Shown here: positions 46,207-63,999 of the stretch, in pieces
Numbering within the stretch: position 1 is the stretch's first letter
Layout: every line of letters begins with the position of its first letter
NCBI RefSeq assembly: GCF_001750725.1
Contig: NZ_CP017279.1
Location: 2,790,001-2,854,000 of the forward strand
DNA from: Enterobacter ludwigii
GTDB lineage: Bacteria; Pseudomonadota; Gammaproteobacteria; Enterobacterales; Enterobacteriaceae
DNA: 64,000 nt
Direction of reading: 5' to 3'
Notes under the pieces: model-generated
Database searches by the model: none
Told to the model about the DNA's origin: nothing
What the model saw: the letters and a program-made list of their open reading frames with translations, nothing else
Position numbers and translations under genes: made by a program

Positions 46207-47021
46207 GCCGTGAGCTCCCTTTTCAGCTTTTCAATGACCGGTTCGACCAAAGGCAATACACCGTGCCAGAGCAGCACCGCGTGTGCTGCCTGTCCCACCA
46301 GCATTCCCAGCCCATCGGCTACGTGTTTTCCGCCGTGCTGTTCACACCAGTTCAAAAAAGGTGTCTTCCCTTTCTGATAGAACATGTCGTAGAAGTAAAT
46401 ATGGGCACTTACCAGCGAAGCAGGGATCGCCGGCACGTCACCACCGATACCGCTGGAGGTGGCGTTGATGATCAGATCAAACTCACGATCGGCAAGTTCA
46501 TCCAGGGCGACCGCGCTCACGCTGCCGGTATGTGCGAACAACGCAGCCAGCGCTTCTGCCCGCGAGAAGGTCCTGTTTGTAATGGTCACCGCGCAATCCA
46601 GTGACAGCAGAGGCAGCAATACTCCCCGCGACGCTCCGCCCGCACCAATCAGCAGAACCCTGAAACCAGGTTTAATAAACGAGAGCCTTTCCAGATCGCT
46701 CAGTAACCCAATTCCGTCAGTGTTATCTCCCAGCAGGCGTCCATCCTCAAGCCGTTTTAAGGTATTCACTGCACCCGCAAGGGAAGCACGCTCGGTGAGT
46801 TCATCCGCACGTTCGAAGGCTTCCTCTTTAAACGGTACCGTTACATTCGCACCTTTGCCACCCGCGTTGAAGAAACCCTCCAGCGCAGGAATAAATGCAT
46901 CAACGGGTGCCAGCACGCGGCCATAGGGATGATTTATTTGCAGTTGCTCGGCAAACAGTTGATGGATTAACGGTGACTTGCTGTGTGCTATCGGATTACC
47001 AAAAACAGCATAGGTTTCCAT
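46203..47021 (-). CDS. aroE: Shikimate dehydrogenase
   Basis: AroE reduces 3-dehydroshikimate to shikimate with NADPH in aromatic amino acid synthesis. The 272 residues carry the shikimate-binding Ser pair in HSKSPLIHQ, catalytic Lys65 in NVTVPFK and Asp102 in LGDNTDGIG. The NADP site is [13 protein letters not shown] near 127 and NRTFSRAE near 150. It lies 4 bases downstream of tsaC in the dprA-smg-yrdD-tsaC-aroE-yrdB group. Confidence 0.99.
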   Translation of the reverse strand: METYAVFGNPIAHSKSPLIHQLFAEQLQINHPYGRVLAPVDAFIPALEGFFNAGGKGANVTVPFKEEAFERADELTERASLAGAVNTLKRLEDGRLLGDNTDGIGLLSDLERLSFIKPGFRVLLIGAGGASRGVLLPLLSLDCAVTITNRTFSRAEALAALFAHTGSVSAVALDELADREFDLIINATSSGIGGDVPAIPASLVSAHIYFYDMFYQKGKTPFLNWCEQHGGKHVADGLGMLVGQAAHAVLLWHGVLPLVEPVIEKLKRELTA

Positions 47022-47025
47022 TGGA

Positions 47026-47598
47026 TTACCCCTGGCGAAAACGTTCGCCGGTCAAGGCGTCGCGGATTTCAGACGGATTGAGGCGCCCTCCCGTCTCACC
47101 GACGGCAACCGGGAAATCATTCCCAAACTGCGCCCGTACTTCGTCGGTTGTGCGGCAAGGTGGCTGCCCGGTCAGATTCGCGCTGGTTGAGACCAGTGGT
47201 TTCCCAAAGGCCAGGCAAAGCTCGACCACCAGCGGATGGTCCGTTACGCGCACGGCGAGGGAATCAAAGCGCCCGGTCAACCAGCGCGGCGTTGTCGGCT
47301 TCGCCGGGAAAACAAAGGTCACGGGGCCGGGCCATGCTGAGAAAATAGTCTCCCGCTGCTCCGGCGTTAGCATGGAATCATCGATATAAGGCTTAAGCTG
47401 CTCATAGTTAGCAGCGATTAAAATAAGCCCTTTTTCGACTGGCCTCTGTTTAAGTGTGAGCAGTCGGCCAACGGCCGTTTCGCTGTCAGGATCGCAACCG
47501 ACCCCAAAAACAGCTTCAGTTGGATAGGCGATGACTTCTTCATTTTTCAGGACATCCACCGCATGAGCAATGGAGCCTGATGGCAGGTTATTCTTCAC
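47026..47598 (-). CDS. tsaC: L-threonylcarbamoyladenylate synthase TsaC
   Basis: TsaC makes threonylcarbamoyl-AMP from threonine, bicarbonate and ATP, the first step of t6A37 formation on ANN-decoding tRNAs. A GTG at 47598 gives 190 residues, the E. coli length; an ATG at 47628 would add ten residues and overlap yrdD further. The YrdC fold shows [16 protein letters not shown] near 24-39 and the KxR-type segment KQRPVEKGL. It overlaps the yrdD end by 11 bases. Confidence 0.96.
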   Translation of the reverse strand: MKNNLPSGSIAHAVDVLKNEEVIAYPTEAVFGVGCDPDSETAVGRLLTLKQRPVEKGLILIAANYEQLKPYIDDSMLTPEQRETIFSAWPGPVTFVFPAKPTTPRWLTGRFDSLAVRVTDHPLVVELCLAFGKPLVSTSANLTGQPPCRTTDEVRAQFGNDFPVAVGETGGRLNPSEIRDALTGERFRQG

Positions 47599-48145
47599 TG
47601 TTTTGATCCGCCGGAACCGGCTTTCCACATTGTTTACTGGCGCAGAAGCGTTTCAAACCTTGCGCCGCTTTTTTCTCTATAAGTAGCGGATAATTGCAAT
47701 GAGAGCAGACACCCGCTACCGGTTTGAAATTGATAACAAACTGACATTCAGGATAGCGATCGCAGGAATGAAAGGTCTTACCAAAACGAGAACGGCGCTG
47801 CACGAGCTGTCCACGCTGGCATTGAGGACAGGCAATAGCCGTTTCATCAGGTTTATCAATTTGTTCTGTATGTTCACATTCAGGATAGTGGCTACAGCCA
47901 ATAAACATGCCGAAACGGCCCTGACGTAGCGCTAACTCGCCGCCGCAAAGAGGGCAAAGCTGTCCCTCCAGAATTTTGACGATATGTCCATCCGCCTGGC
48001 TTTTCAGGGGACGGACATAATCACATTCCGGATAGTGGGAACAACCGAGAAACGGGCCGTGTTTCCCGGACCGAATAACAAGTTCAGCCCCGCACTGCGG
48101 GCAGGGCTCATTTTTATGCACCGTGAATAGTGCTGATTTGGCCAT
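47588..48145 (-). CDS. yrdD: Topoisomerase I C-terminal zinc-finger-like protein YrdD
   Basis: YrdD has 185 residues made of four zinc-finger units of the topoisomerase I C4 type: [21 protein letters not shown] at about 15-35 (interrupted by function here), [41 protein letters not shown] and CSHCNYP. It lacks any topoisomerase catalytic domain, so it is probably a DNA- or RNA-binding protein. It lies between smg and tsaC and overlaps the latter. Confidence 0.92.
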   Translation of the reverse strand: MAKSALFTVHKNEPCPQCGAELVIRSGKHGPFLGCSHYPECDYVRPLKSQADGHIVKILEGQLCPLCGGELALRQGRFGMFIGCSHYPECEHTEQIDKPDETAIACPQCQRGQLVQRRSRFGKTFHSCDRYPECQFVINFKPVAGVCSHCNYPLLIEKKAAQGLKRFCASKQCGKPVPADQNSEE

Positions 48146-48171
48146 AACAACTCTTGGTGCTGCACATTGAA

Positions 48172-48645
48172 TTAATGCAGCATACCTTCATTCACTTCAA
48201 AGAGTAATTCTTCCATTTGCTGATAGGCATTTTCACAGCCTGGAATATTAAACAGAACCATCAGGATGACCCACTTGAGGTCTTCCAGTTCGAAGTCTGC
48301 CGTATCCAGCGCCATAACGCGCTCTATCACCATCTCTCTCGTTTCGAGGTTTAGCACCTGAATCTGCTCAAGGAATAAAATGAACCCCCGGCAGCTCGCG
48401 TCCAGCCTTTCACACTCTTCAGCTGTGTAGATGCGCACAGACAATGGGTCAGAAGCTAACTGCATCGGTTCAGCGAGGCCTTCCTGATAATCAGCCAGTT
48501 TTTCCAGCCACATCAACGCATTATAGATATCTTCCCGCTCAAACCCCGCATCGGTAAGATCCTGTGTCAATTTGTCCTGATCCACTCGCATTTCTGCTTC
48601 GTTATGGATGTAAGTCTCAAACAAATACATCAGTACGTCGAACAT
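48172..48645 (-). CDS. smg: Smg (DUF494) protein
   Basis: Smg is a conserved 157-residue helical acidic protein whose role is unknown. It begins [19 protein letters not shown] and includes the family segment [13 protein letters not shown]. It overlaps the end of dprA by 29 bases, so its translation should depend on that of dprA. Confidence 0.95.
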   Translation of the reverse strand: MFDVLMYLFETYIHNEAEMRVDQDKLTQDLTDAGFEREDIYNALMWLEKLADYQEGLAEPMQLASDPLSVRIYTAEECERLDASCRGFILFLEQIQVLNLETREMVIERVMALDTADFELEDLKWVILMVLFNIPGCENAYQQMEELLFEVNEGMLH

Positions 48646-49741
48646 GGCTTGCCCTCCTTAATCGGACATAGCCGCCGGGTACAGCTGCGATCCATCCTGC
48701 TAACTCCAGTTCGAGTAGCTGTGCTACCGTAACTGGCACAGGTTGGCCGGCACGTTCAGCGACAACGTCAACAGGTGTTACCTCATCTCCTACGTTAGCC
48801 AGGAGCTTGGGAAATGGCAATGCCACCTTTCCCTGATCTGATGAATAATGTCGCTTTTCGGGATCTTCCTGCAGCCATTGCAATCCATATTGCAAATTTT
48901 CAAGAATGTCCCTGACTTCCGTTACCGGTGTTGCACCCTGCTTTATCAGCCAGTGCGGCCCTTCGCATCCCGGGTTACCAATTGGGCCGGGTAAGGCAAA
49001 CACGTCTCGCCCCTGCTCAAGCGCGCACCGTGCGGTCACAAGCGAACCGCTGCGTACCGCTGCTTCAACCACGAACACCCCCTGACTTAGCCCGCTGATA
49101 ATTCGATTACGCCGGGGGAAGTGTCCCGGCCGGGGCTGCGCTGACAGCGGAAACTCAGACACTATCGCGCCACCAGAATCGATAAGCCGCGCAGCCAGCG
49201 CCTGATGCCGACGAGGATAAATACTAAAGAGACCGTTACCCAGCACCGCGACGCTACGCCCTTTTGCCGATAGCGCAGCGTTGTGGGCGACACCGTCAAT
49301 TCCGCAGGCCAGCCCGCTGGTGATCGTTAAACCACTTTGAGAAAGCTGTTCACAGAGAATTTTTCCCCATCGCTCGCCGTACCATGACGGCGCGCGGCTG
49401 CCAACAACCGCCAGTTGAACTGCATTCAGTACATTAGGGTTGCCTTTAACAAAGACTGCGCCTGGATAATCCGGGATCGTCCGGAGTAAGGGGGGATAAA
49501 GGGGATGATCCGCCGTGATCAGATAGTTACCCGGCTGCTCAAGCCAGAGCAGGCTACTTTCCAGCTCACGTTCTCTGAGCGCAAAGAACCGTGCAGCCTG
49601 TTTGACAGACAGACCGGCGTCTCTGACAACAGGACCATCAATGGTTGTCTGGTTGTGCAATCGTGCTGCCGCTTCCAGCATCACATCGCCATAAAGAGAA
49701 CCGGTGTGTATTAACCGTAGCCATAACTCAGTCGACGTCAT
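48617..49741 (-). CDS. dprA: DNA-processing protein DprA
   Basis: DprA binds single-stranded DNA and loads RecA during transformation. ATG 49741 gives 374 residues, as in E. coli; GGGGAAAGG lies just upstream. The Rossmann-like domain carries [16 protein letters not shown] near 108, [15 protein letters not shown] near 150 and [14 protein letters not shown] near 212. A C-terminal winged-helix domain ends [16 protein letters not shown]. It is divergent from def. Confidence 0.97.
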   Translation of the reverse strand: MTSTELWLRLIHTGSLYGDVMLEAAARLHNQTTIDGPVVRDAGLSVKQAARFFALRERELESSLLWLEQPGNYLITADHPLYPPLLRTIPDYPGAVFVKGNPNVLNAVQLAVVGSRAPSWYGERWGKILCEQLSQSGLTITSGLACGIDGVAHNAALSAKGRSVAVLGNGLFSIYPRRHQALAARLIDSGGAIVSEFPLSAQPRPGHFPRRNRIISGLSQGVFVVEAAVRSGSLVTARCALEQGRDVFALPGPIGNPGCEGPHWLIKQGATPVTEVRDILENLQYGLQWLQEDPEKRHYSSDQGKVALPFPKLLANVGDEVTPVDVVAERAGQPVPVTVAQLLELELAGWIAAVPGGYVRLRRASHVRRTDVFV

Positions 49742-49869
49742 CCTTTCCCCTGCCATAAGCGGCCTCCGCAATCATTGCGATTGGTCACTGATGCTGTCAA
49801 TCGATGGGGGTTTTGTCTAGAATAGGAGATAATATTCTTATCAACTCCTGAACACGACTCTGGAAATTT

Positions 49870-50379
49870 ATGGCAGTTTTGCAAGTGTTACATATTCCGG
49901 ACGAGCGCCTTCGCATCGTCGCTGAACCGGTAAAAGAAGTGAATGCAGAAATTCAGCGTATCGTTGATGATATGTTCGATACCATGTACGCCGAAGAAGG
50001 TATTGGTCTTGCGGCCACTCAGGTCGACATTCACAAGCGTATTATCGTGATCGACGTATCTGAAAATCGCGATGGCCGCCTGGTGTTAATCAATCCTGAG
50101 CTGCTCGAGAAGAGTGGCGAAACAGGTATTGAGGAAGGTTGTCTGTCTATTCCGGAACAGCGTGCTTTAGTGCCGCGCGCCGAAAAAGTGAAAATTCGCG
50201 CCCTGGATCGTGACGGCAATCCGTTCGAACTGGAAGCTGACGACCTGCTGGCGATCTGTATTCAGCATGAGATGGATCATCTGGTCGGTAAACTGTTTAT
50301 CGATTATCTCTCGCCGCTGAAGCAGCAACGAATTCGTCAGAAAGTAGAGAAACTGGATCGTTTGCGTTCTCGCGCATAA
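49870..50379 (+). CDS. def: Peptide deformylase
   Basis: Def removes the formyl group from nascent polypeptides. The 169 residues equal the E. coli length. All metal ligands are present: Cys91 in EEGCLSIP and His133/His137 in [10 protein letters not shown], with catalytic Glu134, plus GIGLAATQV near 45. It is first in def-fmt-rsmB-trkA, and fmt follows after 25 bases. Confidence 0.99.
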   Translation: MAVLQVLHIPDERLRIVAEPVKEVNAEIQRIVDDMFDTMYAEEGIGLAATQVDIHKRIIVIDVSENRDGRLVLINPELLEKSGETGIEEGCLSIPEQRALVPRAEKVKIRALDRDGNPFELEADDLLAICIQHEMDHLVGKLFIDYLSPLKQQRIRQKVEKLDRLRSRA

Positions 50380-50404
50380 CGTCCCCCCGGATACAAGGAT
50401 CATC

Positions 50405-51352
50405 GTGTCTAAATCACTACGTATTATCTTCGCGGGAACCCCTGATTTTGCAGCGCGTCATCTTGACGCGCTGTTATCTTCTGGCCACCAGGTTGTTGGC
50501 GTGTTTACCCAACCGGATCGCCCGGCTGGCCGTGGTAAAAAACTGATGCCAGGTCCTGTTAAGGTGCTGGCAGAAGAGCATGGGTTACCTGTTTTCCAGC
50601 CAGCATCCTTGCGCCCTCAGGAAAACCAGCAGCTTGTCGCTGACCTGAATGCCGATGTAATGGTGGTGGTGGCTTACGGTTTAATTCTGCCAAAAGCTGT
50701 GCTTGATATGCCTCGCCTGGGTTGCATTAACGTGCATGGTTCTCTGCTTCCACGCTGGCGTGGGGCAGCACCTATTCAGCGCTCTTTATGGGCGGGTGAT
50801 GCTGAAACGGGCGTCACAATCATGAAGATGGATGTAGGTTTAGACACCGGTGACATGCTTTATAAACTGGCCTGCCCCATTACGGCCGAGGATACCAGTG
50901 CCACCCTGTATGACAAGCTGGCAGAGCTTGGCCCGCAAGGGCTGATTGAAACCCTCCAGCAGATTGCGAATAATACGGCGAAACCTGAAGTTCAGGATGA
51001 AGCGCTGGTCACTTACGCTGAAAAACTGAGTAAAGAAGAAGCCCGGATTGACTGGTCTCTGTCAGCGGCTCAACTTGAACGCTGCATTCGCGCCTTTAAT
51101 CCATGGCCGATGAGCTGGATGGTTATCGACGAGCAGCCGGTGAAAGTCTGGAAAGCCTCCCTTATTGACGGTCACACAACGGCTGAGCCCGGTACGATTA
51201 TCGACGCCAGCAAGAACGGTATTCAGGTAGCTACCGCACAAGGGATCCTGAATCTGGAATCGCTACAACCTGCGGGTAAGAAGGCGATGAGCGCACAGGA
51301 TTTGTTAAATTCTCGTCGCGAATGGTTTATCCCGGGCAATCGCCTTGCCTGA
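50405..51352 (+). CDS. fmt: Methionyl-tRNA formyltransferase
   Basis: Fmt formylates initiator Met-tRNA with 10-formyl-THF. The 315 residues start with GTG at 50405, as in E. coli, preceded by AAGGA. The Rossmann-type formyltransferase domain has the catalytic Asn-His-Asp set around [18 protein letters not shown] (about 106-123), and the C-terminal OB-like domain binds tRNA. It forms a functional pair with def just upstream. Confidence 0.99.
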   Translation: MSKSLRIIFAGTPDFAARHLDALLSSGHQVVGVFTQPDRPAGRGKKLMPGPVKVLAEEHGLPVFQPASLRPQENQQLVADLNADVMVVVAYGLILPKAVLDMPRLGCINVHGSLLPRWRGAAPIQRSLWAGDAETGVTIMKMDVGLDTGDMLYKLACPITAEDTSATLYDKLAELGPQGLIETLQQIANNTAKPEVQDEALVTYAEKLSKEEARIDWSLSAAQLERCIRAFNPWPMSWMVIDEQPVKVWKASLIDGHTTAEPGTIIDASKNGIQVATAQGILNLESLQPAGKKAMSAQDLLNSRREWFIPGNRLA

Positions 51353-51367
51353 CCTCATTTAATTTTA

Positions 51368-51395
51368 GCGCCCGGTGTTTCCGGGCATTTTTATT
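51368..51395 (+). terminator. Hairpin after fmt
   Basis: GCCCGG-TGTTT-CCGGGC followed by ATTTTTATTTTT lies 16 bases after the fmt stop and just before rsmB. It could give partial termination between fmt and rsmB. Confidence 0.6.
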
Positions 51396-51404
51396 TTTAC
51401 GGTT

Positions 51405-52691
51405 ATGAAAAAACAAAATTTACGCAGTATGGCGGCTCAGGCCGTTGAGCAGGTTGTCGAGCAGGGCCAGTCATTGAGCAATATCCTGCCAGCTTTGCAG
51501 CAAAAAGTGTCCGACAAAGACAAAGCCCTGCTTCAGGAGCTCTGTTTTGGCGTCCTGCGCACGCTTTCTCAGCTCGAGTGGCTGGTTAATAAGCTGATGT
51601 CACGTCCAATGACCGGCAAGCAGCGCACCGTGCATTATTTGATTATGGTTGGCTTCTATCAGCTTCTTCACACGCGTATCCCGCCTCATGCCGCACTGGC
51701 TGAGACAGTGGAAGGTGCCGTTGTGATTAAACGTCCTATGCTGAAAGGGTTGATTAATGGCGTTTTGCGCCAGTTCCAGCGACAGCAGGAAGAGCTTCTG
51801 GCTGAGTTCGGGCAAAGTGAAGCACGTTATCTGCATCCTGACTGGCTCCTGAATCGCCTTAAAAAAGCCTGGCCAGAGCAGTGGCAGGCAATTGCCGACG
51901 CGAATAATCAGCGTCCGCCGATGTGGTTACGCGTCAACCGTAATCACCATACGCGCGACGCCTGGCTGGCTTTACTGGAAGAGGCTGGAATGAGCGGCTT
52001 CACACATGAAGCATATCCTGACGCTGTGCGTTTAGCCTCTCCTGCTCCGGTACATGCTTTACCTGGTTTTGATGAAGGCTGGGTGACCGTACAAGATGCT
52101 TCCGCGCAGGGCTGCATGGCCTGGCTGGAACCTAAAAACGGCGAGCACATCCTCGATCTCTGCGCCGCGCCAGGCGGTAAGACGACGCATATTCTGGAAG
52201 TGGCTCCTCAGGCAAACGTCATGGCCGTGGATGTCGATGAGCAGCGTCTTTCACGCGTCTATGACAACCTTAAGCGCCTGAGAATGAAAGCGCAGGTTAA
52301 GCAAGGCGATGGCCGCAAACCCGCAGAATGGTGTGGTGAAACGCAATTCGATCGCATCTTGCTGGATGCTCCCTGCTCGGCAACCGGCGTTATTCGTCGC
52401 CACCCGGATATCAAGTGGTTGCGTCGCGATCGCGATATCAAGGAACTGACCCAACTGCAATCCGACATTCTTGATGCCATTTGGCCACACCTGAAGCCAG
52501 GAGGCACGCTGGTCTATGCGACCTGTTCGGTCCTTCCGGAAGAAAACAGTCAGCAGATTGCAGCCTTCCTTAAACGTACCCCGGATGCAGTGCTACACGA
52601 CACGGGCACGCCTGAATGCCCAGGCCTGCAGAATCTGCCGGCCGCTGAAGAAGGTGATGGCTTCTTTTACGCTAAGCTAATCAAAGAGTGA
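51405..52691 (+). CDS. rsmB: 16S rRNA (cytosine(967)-C5)-methyltransferase RsmB
   Basis: RsmB makes m5C967 in 16S rRNA. ATG 51405 gives 428 residues, one less than E. coli; the frame open to 51375 crosses the hairpin after fmt. The N-terminal NusB-like domain is about 1-140. The methyltransferase domain contains [13 protein letters not shown] (SAM), [15 protein letters not shown] and [10 protein letters not shown], which hold the two catalytic cysteines. Confidence 0.98.
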   Translation: MKKQNLRSMAAQAVEQVVEQGQSLSNILPALQQKVSDKDKALLQELCFGVLRTLSQLEWLVNKLMSRPMTGKQRTVHYLIMVGFYQLLHTRIPPHAALAETVEGAVVIKRPMLKGLINGVLRQFQRQQEELLAEFGQSEARYLHPDWLLNRLKKAWPEQWQAIADANNQRPPMWLRVNRNHHTRDAWLALLEEAGMSGFTHEAYPDAVRLASPAPVHALPGFDEGWVTVQDASAQGCMAWLEPKNGEHILDLCAAPGGKTTHILEVAPQANVMAVDVDEQRLSRVYDNLKRLRMKAQVKQGDGRKPAEWCGETQFDRILLDAPCSATGVIRRHPDIKWLRRDRDIKELTQLQSDILDAIWPHLKPGGTLVYATCSVLPEENSQQIAAFLKRTPDAVLHDTGTPECPGLQNLPAAEEGDGFFYAKLIKE

Positions 52692-52713
52692 TGTTGAGAA
52701 CAGGTCACGAGAT

Positions 52714-54090
52714 ATGAAGATAATCATTCTGGGTGCCGGACAGGTTGGTGGGACGCTGGCTGAAAACCTTGTTGGCGAAAATAATGACATCACGATTGTC
52801 GATACCAATGGCGATCGGCTGCGTGTTTTACAGGACAAATTTGACCTTCGCGTCGTGCAAGGTCATGGCTCGCACCCGCGTGTCCTGCGTGAAGCGGGCG
52901 CCGACGATGCTGACATGCTGGTTGCGGTGACCAGTTCTGACGAAACCAACATGGTGGCATGTCAGGTGGCCTATTCGCTGTTCAACACGCCGAACCGGAT
53001 CGCGCGCATCCGCTCCCCGGACTATGTCCGGGATGCAGAGAAGCTGTTTAATTCCGAAGCGGTCCCTATCGACCATCTTATCGCTCCAGAACAGCTGGTT
53101 ATCGACAATATCTACCGCCTGATCGAATATCCTGGTGCGCTGCAGGTGGTGAACTTCGCCGAAGGTAAAGTGAGCCTGGCGGTCGTTAAGGCCTATTACG
53201 GCGGCCCATTGATCGGTAATGCGCTCTCCACCATGCGTGAGCATATGCCGCATATTGATACCCGCGTTGCAGCCATTTTCCGCCATGACAGGCCAATTCG
53301 CCCACAGGGTTCAACCATAGTCGAGGCAGGTGATGAAGTCTTCTTCATCGCGGCATCTCAGCATATTCGCGCGGTAATGAGCGAACTGCAGCGTCTCGAA
53401 AAACCGTATAAACGCATTATGCTCGTTGGCGGTGGTAATATCGGCGCGGGACTGGCGCACCGGCTGGAAAAAGACTACAGCGTGAAGTTGATCGAGCGCG
53501 ATCAACAGCGCGCGGCTGAGCTGGCTGAAAAGCTGCAAAACACCATCGTGTTTTATGGCGATGCCTCTGATCAAGAGCTGCTGGCAGAAGAGCATATTGA
53601 TCAAGTTGATCTGTTTATTGCTGTCACTAACGACGACGAGGCGAACATTATGTCCGCCATGCTCGCCAAACGTATGGGGGCAAAAAAGGTCATGGTGCTT
53701 ATTCAACGCCGCGCCTACGTTGACCTCGTGCAGGGAAGCGTTATTGATATCGCGATATCACCGCAGCAAGCAACCATTTCAGCCCTGCTGAGCCATGTTC
53801 GTAAGGCGGATATTGTTGGCGTATCTTCCCTTCGCCGCGGTGTGGCTGAAGCCATTGAGGCCGTTGCTCATGGTGATGAAACCACATCACGCGTTGTGGG
53901 CCGCGCTATCGATGAAATTAAACTGCCACCGGGAACAATTATTGGTGCCGTGGTGCGTGGAAACGACGTGATGATTGCGAATGATAATTTACGTATCGAG
54001 CAAGGCGACCACGTCATTATGTTCCTTACCGATAAAAAGTTTATTACCGACGTCGAACGTTTATTCCAGCCAAGTCCATTCTTCCTGTAA
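52714..54090 (+). CDS. trkA: Trk potassium uptake regulator TrkA
   Basis: TrkA is the cytoplasmic NAD-binding subunit of the TrkG/TrkH potassium transporters. The 458 residues consist of two RCK units: the first starts [19 protein letters not shown] and the second [19 protein letters not shown] near 232, each followed by an RCK-C domain. It is the last gene of def-fmt-rsmB-trkA and is followed by a hairpin. Confidence 0.99.
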   Translation: MKIIILGAGQVGGTLAENLVGENNDITIVDTNGDRLRVLQDKFDLRVVQGHGSHPRVLREAGADDADMLVAVTSSDETNMVACQVAYSLFNTPNRIARIRSPDYVRDAEKLFNSEAVPIDHLIAPEQLVIDNIYRLIEYPGALQVVNFAEGKVSLAVVKAYYGGPLIGNALSTMREHMPHIDTRVAAIFRHDRPIRPQGSTIVEAGDEVFFIAASQHIRAVMSELQRLEKPYKRIMLVGGGNIGAGLAHRLEKDYSVKLIERDQQRAAELAEKLQNTIVFYGDASDQELLAEEHIDQVDLFIAVTNDDEANIMSAMLAKRMGAKKVMVLIQRRAYVDLVQGSVIDIAISPQQATISALLSHVRKADIVGVSSLRRGVAEAIEAVAHGDETTSRVVGRAIDEIKLPPGTIIGAVVRGNDVMIANDNLRIEQGDHVIMFLTDKKFITDVERLFQPSPFFL

Positions 54091-54094
54091 TCAC

Positions 54095-54125
54095 TCAGGT
54101 GCTTATAAAAGAGCACCTGATTATT
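54095..54125 (+). terminator. trkA terminator
   Basis: TCAGGTGCT and AGCACCTGA pair around TATAAAAG and are followed by TTATT. It ends the def-fmt-rsmB-trkA transcript, leaving mscL with its own promoter. Confidence 0.75.
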
Positions 54126-54236
54126 AACCCTCTTATTCCCATGCCTTTTATTTTTCATAACGATTAATTATCCCCAATGGAAATTAACTAATCATTTGTT
54201 AAACTTATAATCGTCAGTTGGCTCAAGGAGAAGAAA

Positions 54237-54650
54237 ATGAGTTTAGTTAAAGAATTTCGCGAATTTGCGATGCGCGGGAATGTGGTGGATCTGGCAGTGG
54301 GTGTCATTATCGGTGCAGCGTTCGGTAAGATCGTTTCATCACTGGTAGCCGACATTATTATGCCTCCCCTCGGGCTGTTAATCGGGGGCATTGATTTTAA
54401 ACAGTTTGCCGTGACGCTTCGGGATGCACAGGGGGATGTCCCTGCCGTTGTTATGCATTATGGCGTTTTCATTCAGAACATATTTGATTTCGTGATCGTG
54501 GCGTTCGCCATTTTTATGGCTATCAAGCTTATCAATAAGCTTAACCGTAAAAAGGCTGAAGAACCGGCTGCGCCGCCTGCTCCGACAAAAGAAGAAGTGT
54601 TATTGACTGAAATTCGCGATCTGTTGAAAGAGCAAAATAACCGCTCTTAA
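54237..54650 (+). CDS. mscL: Large-conductance mechanosensitive channel
   Basis: MscL is a homopentameric channel that releases osmolytes under extreme membrane tension. The 137 residues match the family (136 in E. coli). The first helix (about 15-45) begins [20 protein letters not shown] with the gate-lining glycines and Val; the second is about 72-100, and a charged C-terminal bundle includes [14 protein letters not shown]. It converges on arfA with one base between the stops. GGAG precedes the start. Confidence 0.98.
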   Translation: MSLVKEFREFAMRGNVVDLAVGVIIGAAFGKIVSSLVADIIMPPLGLLIGGIDFKQFAVTLRDAQGDVPAVVMHYGVFIQNIFDFVIVAFAIFMAIKLINKLNRKKAEEPAAPPAPTKEEVLLTEIRDLLKEQNNRS

Positions 54651-54866
54651 TCAGGCGTTGAAAAAAGGAAGGCCAGTGGTAAAAAAGCGATTCGCTTGCT
54701 TGCCACTGGCCTCCCAGTTACCCCGTTTTGCATGTTTCCCTTTTCGTAAATAACTCCCTTTTCCTTTTTTATTCGTCTCAATACGCTGCCTGAAAAGCGG
54801 GTCGTGGAGCAGTGCCTCAATGGCATTGTCCTGAATTTGCCCTTTCGTATGCTGATAGCGGCTCAT
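54651..54866 (-). CDS. arfA: Alternative ribosome-rescue factor ArfA
   Basis: ArfA rescues ribosomes stalled on nonstop mRNA by recruiting RF2, as a backup to tmRNA. The 71 residues begin [20 protein letters not shown] and are basic, with [12 protein letters not shown] near 34-45, the segment that enters the empty mRNA channel. As in E. coli a terminator hairpin lies inside the coding region near the 3' end, so most transcripts lack a stop codon and their product is tagged by tmRNA. Confidence 0.97.
   Translation of the reverse strand: MSRYQHTKGQIQDNAIEALLHDPLFRQRIETNKKGKGSYLRKGKHAKRGNWEASGKQANRFFTTGLPFFNA
54661..54714 (-). terminator. Terminator inside arfA
   Basis: On the minus strand GAGGCCAGTGG pairs with CCACTGGCCTTC and is followed by six T, all before the arfA stop codon at 54651. 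An inner GCGA/TCGC pair extends the stem. This is the known element that makes arfA mRNA nonstop, so full ArfA appears only when tmRNA fails. Confidence 0.88.
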
Positions 54867-54923
54867 AATTTCTCCTGAGCATGGTGTATGTCGACGGGAG
54901 TCTAGTCCCGGATGAAGTAAAAA

Positions 54924-55346
54924 TCAACAGCCCTGGGTTCCACTGGCCCCCTGTTCAAGGGCTTCAAGAATTGAACAATAAATACTGCTATGAGCTGTAC
55001 CGCAGCAGGCGTCATTCAACCGTTGCAGAGAACGCTGCATGGTCTGCAGTTCCTGTATACGCGCTTCAACTTCATCAAGCCTTGCCTGTACGATGCTCTT
55101 CGACTCCTGGCAAGTATGGTGTTCAGGATCGATGCGGATCGAAAGTAACTCGCGGATCGAGTCCAGCGTGAAACCGAGCTGGCGAGCGTAGCGGATAAAC
55201 CGTAAGCGCTGCAGGTCATGATCGGTATAGAGTCGAAATCCACCTTCAGTACGAACCTCGTGATCAATCATCTGCTGCTTTTCGTAATAGCGGATAGTGT
55301 CCGGCGTTACGTTAGCAAGCCTGGCAAGTTCACCGATACGGTACAT
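54924..55346 (-). CDS. zntR: Zn(II)-responsive regulator ZntR
   Basis: ZntR is a MerR-family activator of the zinc exporter gene zntA. The 140 residues have an N-terminal winged helix (MYRIGELARLANVTPDTIRY) and a long dimerisation helix. All zinc ligands are present: Cys79, Cys114, Cys115, His119 and Cys124. zntA is not in the window. It lies 2 bases from yhdN on the same strand, so the two are cotranscribed. Confidence 0.97.
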   Translation of the reverse strand: MYRIGELARLANVTPDTIRYYEKQQMIDHEVRTEGGFRLYTDHDLQRLRFIRYARQLGFTLDSIRELLSIRIDPEHHTCQESKSIVQARLDEVEARIQELQTMQRSLQRLNDACCGTAHSSIYCSILEALEQGASGTQGC

Positions 55347-55348
55347 GG

Positions 55349-55717
55349 TTATTCCTCATTTATTTTCTGCATTAGCCTGTCACTGTACTCACCGTGCAAA
55401 AAGTCTGTGCTCATTCCGGCCTGACGCATTTTGAGTTCGATGAGAGCCAGTCGACTGCTAATTTCACGGTGGCTGGGATCATCCTTGCGAATCCCTTTCA
55501 GCAGGTCAGCCAGTTGCATGGCCTCTTTACGCTGCTCCAGTTCCGGTGGTAAACAACCGGCATTTTTGAGTAAGCGATATCCGGCCCGTAATTCAGGGGC
55601 AACATGCGAATCATCATCAAGCACTAACGGCTCACCGCGTCCCGCAAGGTTATCAAATTCGCCTTTTCGCTGAGCATCGCTGATATGGCGTTCTGCCCAC
55701 TGGTCGAGCAACCACAT
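55349..55717 (-). CDS. yhdN: DUF1992-family protein YhdN
   Basis: The 122 residues belong to the DUF1992 (DnaJ-homologue C28-like) family, with the conserved GEFDNLAGRGEPLVLDDDSH near 18-37 and LRAGYRLLKNAGCLPPELEQR. The function is unknown. It is upstream of zntR and close to the rplQ terminator. Confidence 0.93.
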   Translation of the reverse strand: MWLLDQWAERHISDAQRKGEFDNLAGRGEPLVLDDDSHVAPELRAGYRLLKNAGCLPPELEQRKEAMQLADLLKGIRKDDPSHREISSRLALIELKMRQAGMSTDFLHGEYSDRLMQKINEE

Positions 55718-55783
55718 GAATAACTCCAGAAGATGAACAGAAAAGATACAGATATTGTAGAGAAGTGGGGATTCAGCGGATAT

Positions 55784-55811
55784 AAAAAAACCCGCCGAAG
55801 CGGGTTTTTTT
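55784..55811 (-). terminator. Alpha operon terminator
   Basis: AAAAAAACCCGC-CGAA-GCGGGTTTTTTT, read on either strand, is a strong hairpin 14 bases after the rplQ stop codon. It ends the rpsM-rpsK-rpsD-rpoA-rplQ transcript. Confidence 0.9.
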
Positions 55812-55824
55812 ACGTTACTACAGA

Positions 55825-56235
<411 letters not shown>

Positions 56236-56251
56236 TTAACCTGTGATCCGG

Positions 56252-57241
56252 TTACTCGTCAGCAATGCTTGCTGGTGGCCAGTTTTCCAGGCGCATGCCC
56301 AGAGACAGACCACGTGAAGCCAGCACGTCTTTAATCTCGGTAAGAGATTTTTTACCCAGGTTCGGCGTTTTCAGCAACTCAACCTCGGTACGCTGTACCA
56401 GATCACCGATATAGTGGATAGCTTCTGCCTTGAGGCAGTTAGCAGAGCGGACAGTCAATTCGAGATCGTCAACAGGGCGCAGCAGGATCGGATCGAATTC
56501 TGGTTTCTCTTCTTTCACTTCCGGCTGACGAACATCACGTAAGTCAACGAAAGCTTCCAGTTGTTCTGCCAGGATGGTTGCCGCACGACGAATCGCCTCT
56601 TCAGGATCGATTGTGCCGTTGGTTTCCATTTCGATGACCAGCTTGTCCAGGTCGGTACGCTGTTCTACACGCGCTGCTTCAACATTGTAGGCAATACGCT
56701 CTACAGGGCTGTAGCATGCGTCGACCAGCAGACGGCCGATTGGGCGCTCATCTTCTTCCGAATGAATTCGGGCAGAAGCCGGCACATAACCACGACCGCG
56801 CTGAACTTTGATACGCATGCTAATCGCTGCGTTCTCATCGGTCAGGTGGCAGATCACGTGCTGCGGCTTGACGATTTCAACATCACCGTCGTGGGTGATG
56901 TCGGCTGCAGTCACAGGGCCAATGCCAGATTTATTCAGAGTAAGAATAACTTCATCTTTACCCTGAACTCTCACCGCCAGCCCTTTCAGGTTGAGCAGGA
57001 TTTCAAGGATATCTTCCTGAACGCCTTCTTTGGTGCTGTACTCATGAAGTACACCATCAATCTCAACCTCGGTCACCGCGCAACCCGGCATCGATGAGAG
57101 CAGAATACGGCGCAGTGCGTTACCCAGAGTATGGCCAAAGCCACGCTCTAAAGGCTCAAGGGTCACCTTGGCGTGCGTCGAACTCACTTGCTCGATATCT
57201 ACCAGGCGCGGTTTTAGAAACTCTGTCACAGAACCCTGCAT
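56252..57241 (-). CDS. rpoA: RNA polymerase alpha subunit
   Basis: The alpha subunit dimer is the assembly platform of RNA polymerase, and its C-terminal domain binds UP elements and activators. The 329 residues equal E. coli. The N-terminal domain is 1-235; the C-terminal domain (249-329) is identical to E. coli, including Arg265 in [12 protein letters not shown]. It lies between rpsD and rplQ, tying polymerase synthesis to that of ribosomes. Confidence 0.99.
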
Positions 57242-57266
57242 TGTGTCCTCTCTTTGGTACTAAGCT

Positions 57267-57890
<624 letters not shown>

Positions 57891-57919
57891 CTATCTCCAA
57901 CTAACCTAAAAAACGAGCG

Positions 57920-58312
<393 letters not shown>

Positions 58313-58325
58313 TCAATCACCCCGA

Positions 58326-58800
<475 letters not shown>

Positions 58801-58828
58801 AACTTTGCAAGAAAAATATGCGAAATAA

Positions 58829-60308
<1,480 letters not shown>

Positions 60309-60315
60309 CTGCTAC

Positions 60316-61449
<1,134 letters not shown>

Positions 61450-61454
61450 CTACC

Positions 61455-62762
<1,308 letters not shown>

Positions 62763-62786
62763 TTACTCCCGTGATTCAATTGGTAA

Positions 62787-63092
<306 letters not shown>

Positions 63093-63106
63093 TCAGTAAC
63101 CCTACC

Positions 63107-63999
<893 letters not shown>

